This document shows, piece after piece, positions 37,849 to 47,002 of a stretch of 64,000 bases of DNA (within the stretch, counting starts at the first letter, position 1; the number at the start of each line of letters is the position of its first letter). This DNA comes from Phycisphaerales bacterium (GTDB lineage Bacteria; Planctomycetota; Phycisphaerae; Phycisphaerales; SM1A02): positions 1 to 64,000 of the forward strand of contig JAKVBQ010000010.1 of the NCBI GenBank assembly GCA_022447205.1, given 5' to 3'. The notes beneath the pieces are model-generated. The model searched no databases. It saw only the letters and a program-made list of their open reading frames with translations, and had not been told where the DNA came from. Made by a program: the position numbers and the translations under genes.

Positions 37849-40143
37849 ATGCTTCACGAACCCTCCAGCCTTCTTGATTCGCTCACACCCGATCAGGTGA
37901 CTGCCGCGTCTCATCTCGATGGTCCTGCACTTGTGCTTGCGGGACCTGGAAGTGGCAAGACGCGCGTCATCACGCGTCGCATTGCATGGCTTGTCGGCAA
38001 CGGTATTCCTGCCTGGCAGATTCTTGCGCTCACCTTCACGAACAAGGCCGCGGGTGAGATGCGCGAACGCGTCGACGAACTCGTTCCGGATGATGTCGCG
38101 GGTCGACGAGGACTCTTTGTCTCGACGTTTCATGCATTCTGTGCGAGGCAGCTACGACTGCACGCGGAGCTCGTCGGTCTTGATTCTGGGTTCTCGATCT
38201 ACGACACCTCCGAGCAACGTGCCGCGATGAAGGAGGCGATCGCGAACGCGGGTCTCGAATCGGGCAACTGGACACCGGCTTCGATGTTGTCCGCGGTCAG
38301 CCAGGCGAAGAACGAACTCAAGTCCGTCGAGGCCTTCGAGTCGGAGGCGTCCGACTTCTACGCACGGACGGTCGCTCGTGCATACGCCGCCTACGAGAAG
38401 GTGCTTGCACGCAACAATGCCGTGGATTTCGATGACCTCCTGCTGAAGACGGCGACGCTGCTGCGCTCCCACGAGGAGGTGCGCTCTCAGCTCCAGGAAC
38501 GATTCCGATACGTGCTCATCGATGAATACCAGGACACGAATCACGCGCAGTTCGTGATCGCGGACTCGATCGCGCGAGCCCACGGCAACCTGTTCGTGGT
38601 GGGGGACCCCGACCAGTCGATCTATGGTTGGCGGGGCGCGGATGTCGGAAACATCCTTGATTTCGAGGCCCATTACCCCGGCACGACGATCGTCTCGCTC
38701 GGCCGCAACTTCCGATCGACCGGGCACATCGTCGGCGCTGCCGCCGGACTCATCGCCAACAACCGGCGCCGCAAGCACAAGGACCTGCACACCGACCTCG
38801 GCGATGGTGAACGCGTCGTCATCCAGCACTGCCGTGACGAGCGACATGAGGCGGAGGTTCTGGCGGAACGGCTCCGGGCGGCATCCGACGAGGGGTGGGA
38901 CTACCGCAACATGGCGGTTCTCTATCGGGTGAACGCACTCAGTCGCGTGCTCGAGGATGCCCTGCGAAGTGCCGGCATTCCCTACATCATCGCTCGGGGC
39001 ACGGCCTTCTTCGAGCGCCGTGAGATCAAGGATGCGCTTGCCTATCTCAAGGCCCTCGCCAATCCCGCCGACGAGGTCGCGCTCTCGAGGATCATGAACG
39101 TGCCTGCGCGAGGGATCGGCAAGAAGACGATCGAGCGCCTCACGCGCTTCGCCCTGCATCACCAGGTCTCCCTGGCGGACGCGATGACCCGTTCAGACGA
39201 GGTCGACGGACTGAGCACCAGGGCGAGGCGTTCGGTGAGTGCGTTCGGAAGTTCCATGGCTCGATGGCGTGCCGCGCTTGAACACGGACACGCTGCGCAG
39301 CTTCCCGGCTTCGTCGCCCAGGTGATCACCGAGAGCGGCCTCGAGGCGATGCACCTGGGTGGGGGAGGCGACGAGGAACAGGAGCGGATCGCGAACCTGA
39401 ACGAACTCGTGAACGCGGCAGCGGAGTTCGAACCGGACGTCGAGTTCGGCGAGGTGCCGGCGGTCGACGAGTTCGCCGAGGTCCCGGGTGAACCCACCGT
39501 CGAGGTCGAACGGGTCGAGGTCCAGCCGACCCTGCTCCAGGTGCTCCGGGGCTTCCTCGAATCGGTCGCGCTGGTGAGCGACCAGGACGTCGTCGATCAG
39601 TCCCGTGGAGCGGTCACGCTCATGACGCTTCATGCCGCGAAGGGGCTTGAGTTCGAGGTGGTGACGGTCGTGGGGCTCGAGGAAGGTCTCCTGCCTCATG
39701 CTCGATCCCAGGAGGGGGAGATGGAACTCGAGGAGGAGCGACGACTCTGCTACGTGGGCATGACCCGTGCCAAGCGGCGCCTGACGCTGACCACCGCTGC
39801 GAGCCGGGCGGTTCGCGGGGTTCGCTCCCTGACCGTGCCGAGCAGCTTCCTTTCCGAGATCCCCGACGAGCATGTGGAGCAGGAGGGGGCCGACGACGGT
39901 TTCGACATGGGTGACGGGTACACCATCGAATACGACGCGGACGTCGTCGACGAGCCCGGTGAGTTCGGGCTTGCCTCCCGGTTTCCCGCCGGCACCGTGG
40001 TGCGGCATCCTCAGTTCGGGGTCGGAACGGTGCGGTCGATCTCGCCGCGAGGCAGCGTGAGTGCCGCCCGGATCGACTTCCATCGGATCGGTGCCAAGAC
40101 CCTCATCCTGGAGTACGCCCGGCTCGAGCGGGTCGTGGAGTGA
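37849..40143 (+). CDS. UvrD/PcrA-type DNA helicase
   Basis: 764 residues, superfamily 1A helicase. Motifs in order: Q-V-T-A-A-S near residue 18, Walker A A-G-P-G-S-G-K-T near residue 30, D-E-Y-Q-D-T (motif II), G-D-P-D-Q-S-I-Y-G-W-R-G-A (motif III), G-R-N-F-R-S (IV), T-L-H-A-A-K-G-L-E-F (V) and Y-V-G-M-T-R-A-K-R (VI). The C-terminal 50 residues form a Tudor-like domain (V-R-H-P-Q-F-G-V-G-T-V), as in PcrA/UvrD that contact RNA polymerase. An acidic insertion lies near residues 520-565. It serves in nucleotide excision repair and replication restart. No ribosome site precedes the ATG. Confidence 0.95.
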   Translation: MLHEPSSLLDSLTPDQVTAASHLDGPALVLAGPGSGKTRVITRRIAWLVGNGIPAWQILALTFTNKAAGEMRERVDELVPDDVAGRRGLFVSTFHAFCARQLRLHAELVGLDSGFSIYDTSEQRAAMKEAIANAGLESGNWTPASMLSAVSQAKNELKSVEAFESEASDFYARTVARAYAAYEKVLARNNAVDFDDLLLKTATLLRSHEEVRSQLQERFRYVLIDEYQDTNHAQFVIADSIARAHGNLFVVGDPDQSIYGWRGADVGNILDFEAHYPGTTIVSLGRNFRSTGHIVGAAAGLIANNRRRKHKDLHTDLGDGERVVIQHCRDERHEAEVLAERLRAASDEGWDYRNMAVLYRVNALSRVLEDALRSAGIPYIIARGTAFFERREIKDALAYLKALANPADEVALSRIMNVPARGIGKKTIERLTRFALHHQVSLADAMTRSDEVDGLSTRARRSVSAFGSSMARWRAALEHGHAAQLPGFVAQVITESGLEAMHLGGGGDEEQERIANLNELVNAAAEFEPDVEFGEVPAVDEFAEVPGEPTVEVERVEVQPTLLQVLRGFLESVALVSDQDVVDQSRGAVTLMTLHAAKGLEFEVVTVVGLEEGLLPHARSQEGEMELEEERRLCYVGMTRAKRRLTLTTAASRAVRGVRSLTVPSSFLSEIPDEHVEQEGADDGFDMGDGYTIEYDADVVDEPGEFGLASRFPAGTVVRHPQFGVGTVRSISPRGSVSAARIDFHRIGAKTLILEYARLERVVE

Positions 40144-40156
40144 CCCGCGTCGTTCC

Positions 40157-40354
40157 TCAGTGCTGATCGTCCCCGTCGGAGTCCTCGGGCGACTTCATGT
40201 AGAGGAACTTCGCGAGCACGACCGCGAGGATGCCCAGGGCGATCCCCAGGGCTCGTTGTTCGGTCAGGCCGATGAGGAGGAATGCCCCGAGCAGGGCTGC
40301 GCCTCCCGCGACCAGTCCGAGGAGCTCCCTTGGCGATCCGCCCCGATCACTCAC
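40157..40354 (-). CDS. Small membrane protein, unknown
   Basis: 65 residues from a GTG at 40354 that overlaps the stop of the peptidase gene by four bases (GTGA); another GTG seven codons earlier is also open. Two hydrophobic helices cover most of it (L-L-G-L-V-A-G-G-A-A-L-L and I-A-L-G-I-L-A-V-V-L-A-K), with an acidic tail. Family unknown. The coupling suggests it is translated with the prolyl oligopeptidase gene. Confidence 0.6.
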   Translation of the reverse strand: MSDRGGSPRELLGLVAGGAALLGAFLLIGLTEQRALGIALGILAVVLAKFLYMKSPEDSDGDDQH

Positions 40355-42435
40355 CTGCAGAGACCCGTCTGCCACATGATGAACGCCCAGGTGTCGACTC
40401 GGTCCCTGATGCGGAGTTCGAGCGGCTTGCCGGAGCCATGGCCTGAATCACGGTCGACCCACAGGAGGATCGGCTTTTCGTCGTGATCGTTCGCCGCGCG
40501 TTCCTGCATGCGTGCCGCCATCTTGCGTGCGTGCAGCGGATGGACCCGGTTGTCGTTCTCACCCGCGGTGATCAGCATCGCCGGATACTGCCGTCCCTCC
40601 GCGATGTTGTGGTACGGGGAGTACGCACGAAGCCATTCGAACTGATCCTCTTCCTCGCTCGAGCCGTATTCCGGCACCCAGAACCGCGCCATCAGGAACT
40701 GGTGGTACCGGATCATGTCGAGCAGGGGGACGTTGGAGATCGCGCAGGCGAAGAGGTCCGGTCGCTGGGTCGCCGCAACTCCGGTGAGGAGGCCCCCGTT
40801 CGAGCCGCCCATCACCGCCAGCCGATCGGGATTCGTCCACCCGTCGCTGATGAGCTGGCCCGCGATCGCGTACAGGTCGTCGAACACGTTCTGCTTGCTT
40901 TCCAGCATGCCGGCTCGATGCCAGGATTCACCGTACTCTCCGCCACCGCGCAGGTTCGCCACCGCGAGGACGCCACCGGCATCGAACCAGGGGAAGTAGG
41001 TGCTGATGAACCTGGGTTCCATCGAGATGTTGAACCCGCCGTATCCGTAGATGAGACAGGGGTTGTCGCCGTCAGGCTCGACATCCTTCCCGTGCACGAG
41101 GAAGTAGGGGACCCTGGTGCCGTCCTTCGATTCGGTGAACACCTGGCTGACCCGGACCGAATCGGGATCGACCGGAACGTCCGGTCGTGCCCAGATGCTT
41201 CGCTCGCCACTGACGAGGTCGACTCGGTAGACCGTTCGCGGTTCGTTGTAGCTCGAGTAGCTCATGAACGCCTCGGTCCGGTCGTCCTCCGTGGCGAGGC
41301 TTGCACTGCCGAGTCCCGGCGTCGCCAGCTCGCCCATGGAGTCGCCATTCATCCGGTACTTCCTGAAGCGGGTGACCGCATCACTGATGTATCTGGCGAC
41401 CAGCATGCCTCGGGCGTGGGAGACGCCGCGAAGCACCATCGCCTCCTCTTCCGGGATGATCGTCTTCCAGTGCTCCGCTTCCGGGAAGTTCAGGTCCACC
41501 GCAAGCACCTCGCCGTTGGGTGCCTCGTGGGTCGAACTCATCCAGACCGTGTCCCCGAGGACCGCGATCGGCCTGAAGCGCCCCTCCAGTCCCACCGCGA
41601 TCTCGACCTCCTGGATCGTGCCGTCGCGATGCCACTGGTCGAAGTTCGCGACCCAGAGGTCGTTTCGGGACCAGCCATCGGTGATGCCGTGGAGCAGCCA
41701 GCGTCCGTTCTTGCTGAGCGAGGCGAATGGGATCCGGCTCGGTTCCTCCTGACGGAAGAGCGTCGGATCATGACGCTGGTTGCGTCCGACCACGTGCCAC
41801 TTGATGACCCGTGAGTACGCGTCATCGGGATCCTCGAGCTTCGAGTAGAGGAACCCCTTGCCGTCGGGGGCCCATCCGGAGATCGATGCCTTGCCGCTGA
41901 TCTCGTCGCTCAGCCACGTGCCGGTCCTCGTCTCCATCAGATGCAGGGTCGTCATCTCGTCCCCGGCCTGGCTGAGCCCGAACGCGATGAGTTCGCCATC
42001 CTGGCTGGGAACGTACCAGTCCAGGGAGATCAGTCCGTTCTCATCCAGGGTGTTCGGATCGAGCAGCGTCCGTGGTTCACCATCGAGCCCTTCCCTGAGA
42101 AACAGGACGCCCTGGTTCTGGGTGCCGGATCGTTCCCTGTAGAAGTACAGGTTCCCTCGCATGGTCGGTGAGGAGATGCTCCCGACGGACATCAGCCGCT
42201 CCAGTTCCTTCCGGAGTTCGGGGCGGCATGGAAGGGCGTCGAGCACCTGTCTCGTGTGTTCGTTCTGTTCGGTCGTCCACGCCTCGACCTCCGCGGAGTC
42301 CGCCTCCAGCGGTTCGAGCCAGCGATAGTCGTCGACGATCACCTCGCCGTGGATCGTCTCCGTCACCGGATCCTTCCTCGTGCTCGGAGGAGGGTCCATG
42401 ATGAAGGCGATTGCGAGTGCGTTGGTGAGGATCAT
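40351..42435 (-). CDS. Prolyl oligopeptidase (family S9A)
   Basis: 694 residues, close to the usual length of the family. The start at 42435 follows AGGAGAG by eight bases. Residues 15-410 form the beta-propeller (D-D-Y-R-W-L-E near residue 37); the C-terminal hydrolase domain holds the nucleophile Ser in G-G-S-N-G-G-L near residue 545, N-D-N-R-V-H-P with the catalytic Asp region, and the His in D-S-G-H-G-S-G-K near the end. It cleaves short peptides after proline. The N-terminal dozen residues are hydrophobic and could be a weak signal, so cytoplasmic or periplasmic location is open. Confidence 0.93.
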   Translation of the reverse strand: MILTNALAIAFIMDPPPSTRKDPVTETIHGEVIVDDYRWLEPLEADSAEVEAWTTEQNEHTRQVLDALPCRPELRKELERLMSVGSISSPTMRGNLYFYRERSGTQNQGVLFLREGLDGEPRTLLDPNTLDENGLISLDWYVPSQDGELIAFGLSQAGDEMTTLHLMETRTGTWLSDEISGKASISGWAPDGKGFLYSKLEDPDDAYSRVIKWHVVGRNQRHDPTLFRQEEPSRIPFASLSKNGRWLLHGITDGWSRNDLWVANFDQWHRDGTIQEVEIAVGLEGRFRPIAVLGDTVWMSSTHEAPNGEVLAVDLNFPEAEHWKTIIPEEEAMVLRGVSHARGMLVARYISDAVTRFRKYRMNGDSMGELATPGLGSASLATEDDRTEAFMSYSSYNEPRTVYRVDLVSGERSIWARPDVPVDPDSVRVSQVFTESKDGTRVPYFLVHGKDVEPDGDNPCLIYGYGGFNISMEPRFISTYFPWFDAGGVLAVANLRGGGEYGESWHRAGMLESKQNVFDDLYAIAGQLISDGWTNPDRLAVMGGSNGGLLTGVAATQRPDLFACAISNVPLLDMIRYHQFLMARFWVPEYGSSEEEDQFEWLRAYSPYHNIAEGRQYPAMLITAGENDNRVHPLHARKMAARMQERAANDHDEKPILLWVDRDSGHGSGKPLELRIRDRVDTWAFIMWQTGLCR

Positions 42436-42503
42436 CGTGTGAACTCTCCTGGTGGCTTCATGTCAAGCGTGTGTGTCGTGTCGTGGCGGTTCATGGACCG
42501 GAG

Positions 42504-43718
42504 TCAGATGATGGTCCTGATCCTGATCGTCTCGGGGATCTTCGAGAGCTCCTCGTGCACCGTCTCGATCTCGATCGGATCGACGTCGAGGATGACGTAG
42601 CTCAGGTCTCCGCTCGACTGCAGGAACTCCGCGTTGATGTTCACGTTCAGTCCCGCCAGGGCCGTATGCATGCGGCCCAGCACACCCGGGACGTTCCGGT
42701 GGAAGTGAAGGATGCGATGCTGGCCCGGTCCCCGCGAAGGCAGATCGACGTTCGGGAGGTTCACCGCGGTTCCGGTCGCCCCCTCGAGCAGGAATCTGTT
42801 CAGTTTGCTGCCGACCTCGCGGGCGATCGCAGCCTGGGCCTCCAGCGTGTTCCCGCCGATGTGAGGCGTCAGCAGCACGTTCGTCCTGCCTGCGAGTGGG
42901 GTGGTGAACTTGGCGTCGCCGCTCTTCGGTTCCTCAGGGAAGACGTCCAGTGCCGCGCCGCCGACCTGACCGGAATCCAGTGCAGCGGCCAGCGCGTCGA
43001 GGTCCACCACGTTGCCGCGGGCGTTGTTGATCAGGAAACCGCCCTGCTTCATCTGTCCGAGCTCGCGTTCGCCGATCATGTTCCTCGTCGCCTGGGTCGC
43101 GGGTACGTGAAGGGAGACGACGTCCGACTCCGAGAGCAATGACTCCAGGTCCCTGGCGGGGTTCGCGTTGCCGATGGGGAGCTTGGCGATGATGTCGTGG
43201 TAGATGACCCGCATGCCAAGCGCTTCCGCGAGCACGGAGAGCTGGGTCCCGATGTGGCCGTATCCCACGATGCCCAGGGTCCTGCCCCGAACCTCGTGCG
43301 AACCGCTCGCTGACTTGCGCCACTGACCCGAATGCATGTCCGCGTTGCGCTGGGGGATCCTCCTCAGGAGCATCACCAGTTCCGCAAGGGTCAGCTCCGC
43401 GACGCTGCGGGTGTTCGAGAAGGGGGCGTTGAAGACCGCGATCCCGTGTTCCGCGGCGATCTTCAGGTCGACCTGGTTCGTGCCGATGCAGAAGCAACCG
43501 ATCGCGCACAGTCGATTCGCGGCTTCGAGGACCGAATGGTCGATCTGGGTTCGGCTCCTGATGCACAGCACGTCGGCTTCGGAAGCGTACTCCTTCAGCC
43601 GGGCCGCATCCGGAGAGCCCTGGATGCGCTGGATCTCCAGTCCGGTTCCAGCCAGAAGCTCGTCGGCGGCCTCGTGGATGCCTTCGAGCAGGATGATCTT
43701 GCCGCTTTGCGTGTGCAT
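42504..43718 (-). CDS. serA: D-3-phosphoglycerate dehydrogenase with ACT domain
   Basis: 404 residues. It oxidises 3-phosphoglycerate, the first step of serine synthesis. Marks: NAD motif G-I-V-G-Y-G-H-I-G near residue 150, R-S-R-T near residue 54, N-N-A-R-G near residue 230, the catalytic H-I-G-G-N near residue 285 and P-E-E-P region before it. The C-terminal 75 residues are an ACT domain (N-V-P-G-V-L-G-R-M-H), which binds serine for feedback inhibition in the E. coli-type enzyme. It lies 12 bases after map on the same strand. Confidence 0.95.
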   Translation of the reverse strand: MHTQSGKIILLEGIHEAADELLAGTGLEIQRIQGSPDAARLKEYASEADVLCIRSRTQIDHSVLEAANRLCAIGCFCIGTNQVDLKIAAEHGIAVFNAPFSNTRSVAELTLAELVMLLRRIPQRNADMHSGQWRKSASGSHEVRGRTLGIVGYGHIGTQLSVLAEALGMRVIYHDIIAKLPIGNANPARDLESLLSESDVVSLHVPATQATRNMIGERELGQMKQGGFLINNARGNVVDLDALAAALDSGQVGGAALDVFPEEPKSGDAKFTTPLAGRTNVLLTPHIGGNTLEAQAAIAREVGSKLNRFLLEGATGTAVNLPNVDLPSRGPGQHRILHFHRNVPGVLGRMHTALAGLNVNINAEFLQSSGDLSYVILDVDPIEIETVHEELSKIPETIRIRTII

Positions 43719-43730
43719 TGTGTGAAGTGC

Positions 43731-44546
43731 TCAGTTGCCGACGATGGTGGGCAGGTCGAAGAGTTCCGAGGTCAGGTTCACGGGACCTTCCTCGGTGATC
43801 ATGATGTCCGCCTCGTAGTGGACGCTCAAGGAGCGGTCCGCGGTGTAGATCGGCCACTCCTTGCGATGTGTGGAGATGTCCGAGCTGCTCACGCTCAGCA
43901 TCGGTTCAACGGCGACGAGCAGTCCCGGCTTGAAGGGCGTGAAGGCATCCGGCCATTCTCCCGGGTGCCTGGGCATCACGTTCGAGATGAAGGGTGGTCC
44001 GTGAAGCTCACGGCCGTATCCGTGCCCACCGAGGCCACGGATCAGCTTGAATCCACGTTCCTTCTCGACGTAGTCGTGGACAGCACGAGCCCAGTCCAGC
44101 AGGGGACGTCCCGGCTGCATCGCATCGATGCCGATCCTCAAGGAGTTCCTGCCGGCATCCATCAGGTCGAGAGCGACCTGATCCGCGCCACCGATCGCGT
44201 ACGTCCAGGCGGCATCCCCGATCCAGCCATCAAGCAGTGAACCGATGTCGATGGAGACGATGTCGCCATCCTTGATCGGTTCGGTCGTCATGTCATGCGT
44301 TCCGTGGACGACGCAGTCGTTCACGGAGAGACAGGCATGGGAGGGGAATGCAGGATGAGGCCTCGATCTGTAGCCGATGAAGGCGCTCCTGGCACCAAGA
44401 TCCGCGAGGCAGTCCGCGACGAAGGTGTCGATCTCCGCGAGCGTCTGTCCGGCTGCGAGCCACTCGACCAGTCGCTGGTGGGTCTTGACGACGCATTCAG
44501 CCGCCCTGGTCGCTCCGCTGATGTCCTTGGGGGAAGCCAATAGCAT
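43731..44546 (-). CDS. map: Methionine aminopeptidase, type I
   Basis: 271 residues from the ATG at 44546. It removes the initiator methionine from new proteins. The five metal ligands are visible: Asp in S-I-D-I-G-S, Asp in I-G-D-A-A-W-T-Y, His in G-H-G-Y-G-R-E-L-H, Glu in A-V-E-P-M-L and Glu in the final I-T-E-E-G-P segment. The conserved H in V-V-H-G is also present. First gene of the minus-strand run map-serA-peptidase, directly after a strong terminator. Confidence 0.94.
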   Translation of the reverse strand: MLLASPKDISGATRAAECVVKTHQRLVEWLAAGQTLAEIDTFVADCLADLGARSAFIGYRSRPHPAFPSHACLSVNDCVVHGTHDMTTEPIKDGDIVSIDIGSLLDGWIGDAAWTYAIGGADQVALDLMDAGRNSLRIGIDAMQPGRPLLDWARAVHDYVEKERGFKLIRGLGGHGYGRELHGPPFISNVMPRHPGEWPDAFTPFKPGLLVAVEPMLSVSSSDISTHRKEWPIYTADRSLSVHYEADIMITEEGPVNLTSELFDLPTIVGN

Positions 44547-44581
44547 CCCGGCATGGTACCGGCATCCCGCTCGGTGCACCG

Positions 44582-44615
44582 AAAACCGGGCGGCATCGTG
44601 GATGCCGCCCGGTTT
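44582..44615 (-). terminator. Strong intrinsic terminator after the 14-residue-repeat gene
   Basis: A 15-bp perfect stem, 44583-44597 with 44601-44615, closed by a three-base loop. On the minus strand the stem runs into TTTTC. It separates the repeat-protein gene from map. Confidence 0.9.
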
Positions 44616-44643
44616 CGCTCGTCTCTCGTCGTCTTGAACGCGC

Positions 44644-45012
44644 TCAGGCGACGTTCGTCTTGTTCATCTTGTCACCGAAGCCGTAGGCGCCGGTGTAGAA
44701 GCTGTTCGTGCCACCCTGGGGGGTGTCTTCGCTCGTGAAACCGTTGGGGGTCGAACCGAAGAAGGGGTTGTTCCAACCAGCGAAGGGACCCTCGAAGCCG
44801 TTGCTCCAACCGGTGAACGGGGTGTTGAAGCCGTTGTAGGTGTTGTTCCAACCGGTGAACGGGGTGTTGAAGCCGTTGTAGGTGTTGTTCCAACCGGTGA
44901 ACGGGGTGTTGAAGCCGTTGCAGTTGTTGTTCCAACCGGTGAACGGGGTGTTGAAGCCGTTGTAGTTGTTGTTCCAGCCGGTGAAGGGGCAGGTGTTCGT
45001 CGTCATGAACAT
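44644..45012 (-). CDS. Small protein made of 14-residue Pro-Phe-Thr-Gly-Trp-Asn-Asn repeats
   Basis: 122 residues. After eight residues come four near-identical units P-F-T-G-W-N-N-x-x-N-G-F-N-T, a fifth shortened unit (P-F-T-G-W-S-N-G-F-E-G) and a sixth diverged unit (P-F-A-G-W-N-N-P-F-F-G). The C-terminal 40 residues are Gly/Ser/Thr-rich and end in a charged K-M-N-K-T-N-V-A. Composition is dominated by Asn, Gly, Phe, Thr and Trp, with almost no charge in the repeats; there is no signal peptide. GGAG sits six bases before the ATG and a very strong terminator follows, so it looks like a genuine, possibly well-expressed single gene. I know of no family; function unknown. Confidence 0.8.
   Translation of the reverse strand: MFMTTNTCPFTGWNNNYNGFNTPFTGWNNNCNGFNTPFTGWNNTYNGFNTPFTGWNNTYNGFNTPFTGWSNGFEGPFAGWNNPFFGSTPNGFTSEDTPQGGTNSFYTGAYGFGDKMNKTNVA
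44806..45000 (-). repeat. Tandem 42-bp repeats inside the 14-residue-repeat gene
   Basis: Units begin at 44806, 44848, 44890, 44932 and 44974, an exact 42-base period equal to 14 codons. Copies share most of their bases, including silent positions, which points to recent duplication or gene conversion. Confidence 0.9.
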
Positions 45013-45221
45013 GGAAATCTCCAGGGTGTTAGGAAAGGGACTCTGGCCGACTGCCGCGAGTGGAGTCGAGGATCCAGATCAATGCGGTCGCCATTCCCGG
45101 CACCGCCTGCGCACACCGGATCGGCCATCCCAAGGTCCGACTTTCGTCAACGTGCTGGAAAAGGTGAGAACTTCCCGAGATTCCGTGGATCGCCGGCATG
45201 GCCCCCCAGGGAATCGGCTTC

Positions 45222-46475
45222 CTAGCCCCCCAGGGGGGTCAGGTCGTGGATCTGACCGGCGATCATGATCAGCCTCGGGCCCGGCATGGCGAACTCCCAG
45301 GCCAAGGCGCGCTCGTCGGTGCTGTCCAGGACCACGAGATCCGCCCGTTTTCCGATCTCGATCGAGCCGATCTCGTCCTGGAGTCCGAGGACGCACGCAG
45401 CATTCCAGGTCGCGGCCGTGATCGCTTCCGAGGGCGTCAGTCGGCACCGATTCACCGCAAGGTGAATCGCGAACGGCATCGAAGGCGTGGGCGCAGAGCC
45501 GGGATTGAAGTTGCTCGCGATGGCGACGGCACCACCGAGGTCGACGAACGCCCTGCCCGACGCGTACCCCTCTCCCAGGTGGTAGCCGCTTGCGGGAAGA
45601 AGCACGCCCATGGTGTCCGAATGCGCCAGTGCACGGAGGTCGTCGGGGGTCGTGGCCTCCAGGTGATCGACGCTCACTGCACCCGACTCGATCGCGAGCC
45701 GCGTCGCACCGAGGCTGTTGAACTGATCGGCGTGGACACGAATCGGGCAGCCAAGCGCCTGCGCTTCCTCGAAGAGTCGGCGACACTGGTCGAGCGACCA
45801 TGCCCCATCCTCGCAGTAGGCGTCACAGGCGATGCCGGGGAATGCCTGTGCCACCGCCGGCAGCGTCTCGTTGATCGTCTGCTCGATGAAATCCGGGTTG
45901 TCCGGGTCGATCGCGTGTGCGCCCAGGAACGTCGGGATCACGATGGGTTCGATCAGCTGCTTCGCGGAGCGGATCGCCTCGAGCATCTTCAGCTCGGCTT
46001 CGGTCGAAAGACCGTAGCCGCTCTTCACCTCGATCGTGGTGGAGCCCAGGCGGGTCATCTGTTCGATCCTGTGCAGCAGGTTCGAGGTGAGCTCCTCGAC
46101 GCTCGCGGAACGAACCGAACGCACCGTGGACATGATGCCACCGCCTGCGGCCAGGATCTCGAGGTAGCTTGCTCCCCTGAGTTTCTCGTCGAATTCATCG
46201 AAGCGACAGCCTGCCCAGCAGGCATGGGTGTGGCAGTCGACCAGCCCGGGCATGACCACCCGTCCCTCGACATCGATGCGCACCTCGTCCGATCCGGCTT
46301 CACCTCCCGGAGGCGTACCTTCGTCCATGCCGGTGATTCGTCCGCTCTCGATCGAGACCCACCCACGCTCGATCACGCCAAGGTGTTCCATCTCGTCCCC
46401 GCGACGGGGTGTTCGAGCTCCATTGCCCTGTGCGAGGGTCACCAGGCGTGCATTTTCAAGGATCGTCGTGCTCAT
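45222..46475 (-). CDS. hutI: Imidazolonepropionase
   Basis: 417 residues, amidohydrolase superfamily. It opens the imidazolone ring in histidine breakdown. Marks: the metal-binding V-D-C-H-T-H-A-C-W-A-G near residue 80, the substrate motif E-V-K-S-G-Y-G-L near residue 150, V-H-A-D-Q-F near residue 245, V-D-H-L-E-A near 270, and N-F-N-P-G-S near residue 322, the family hallmark. No hutH, hutU or hutG gene is nearby, so the pathway is scattered or this gene works alone. The stop lies within a C/G-rich palindromic stretch. Confidence 0.95.
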   Translation of the reverse strand: MSTTILENARLVTLAQGNGARTPRRGDEMEHLGVIERGWVSIESGRITGMDEGTPPGGEAGSDEVRIDVEGRVVMPGLVDCHTHACWAGCRFDEFDEKLRGASYLEILAAGGGIMSTVRSVRSASVEELTSNLLHRIEQMTRLGSTTIEVKSGYGLSTEAELKMLEAIRSAKQLIEPIVIPTFLGAHAIDPDNPDFIEQTINETLPAVAQAFPGIACDAYCEDGAWSLDQCRRLFEEAQALGCPIRVHADQFNSLGATRLAIESGAVSVDHLEATTPDDLRALAHSDTMGVLLPASGYHLGEGYASGRAFVDLGGAVAIASNFNPGSAPTPSMPFAIHLAVNRCRLTPSEAITAATWNAACVLGLQDEIGSIEIGKRADLVVLDSTDERALAWEFAMPGPRLIMIAGQIHDLTPLGG

Positions 46476-46576
46476 GATCGGGTCCAGACGGGCAATGAGC
46501 CTACTGCGAGTCGCGTCAACCTGCCTTCTCTGGGTACACTGTCCTGCGCACTGCAGCCTTCAGAATCGGAGTCCAG

Positions 46577-46963
46577 ATGAGCGCCGCATCCGAGGATCGA
46601 GTTGATAACCCCATACTCGTCGCCGAGTTGAGTGGCTCCGTCCTGCGCATCAGGCCGCATGGCCCGAATGTCGGCCAGAGAGAGGCTCCGATCATCGACC
46701 AGGACGTCAAGCCGCTGCTTGCCAGTGCCGGGTCGGGGCTCAAGGCGATGGTGCTCGATCTCCAGGACGTGGCCTTCATGTCCTCGATGGGCCTGGGGAT
46801 CTGCATCGCGCTTCGGAACGCGGCCAATGCGGTGGGTGCCAAGACCGCGCTCGTCGGCCTGCGTCCAGAGCTTGAATCCCTGTTCAAGATGATGCGGATC
46901 CACAAGCTCTACTCGCTCCAGAAGGACGAGGCCGCCCTCGAGAAGTGGCTGTCCAAGCTCTAG
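46577..46963 (+). CDS. STAS-domain protein (anti-sigma factor antagonist type)
   Basis: 128 residues. The core V-L-D-L-Q-D-V-A-F-M-S-S-M-G-L-G is the SpoIIAA/RsbV-type motif; the second Ser is the residue phosphorylated by a partner kinase in that family. GGAG is spaced five bases from the ATG. No RsbW-like kinase or sigma factor gene is adjacent, so the partner is unknown. A -10-like TACACT (46535-46540) lies upstream. It is divergent from hutI with about 100 bases between. Confidence 0.87.
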   Translation: MSAASEDRVDNPILVAELSGSVLRIRPHGPNVGQREAPIIDQDVKPLLASAGSGLKAMVLDLQDVAFMSSMGLGICIALRNAANAVGAKTALVGLRPELESLFKMMRIHKLYSLQKDEAALEKWLSKL

Positions 46964-47002
46964 GGCTTTCAGTATCGCCTCGGTACACGTTCGCGATCTC
47001 GA

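Noticed and set aside
44806-45000. Regular 42-base repeats that might be taken for a CRISPR array.
   Set aside because: Repeats are directly adjacent without unique spacers, the period is a multiple of three, and they lie in frame inside a gene with start, ribosome site and terminator.
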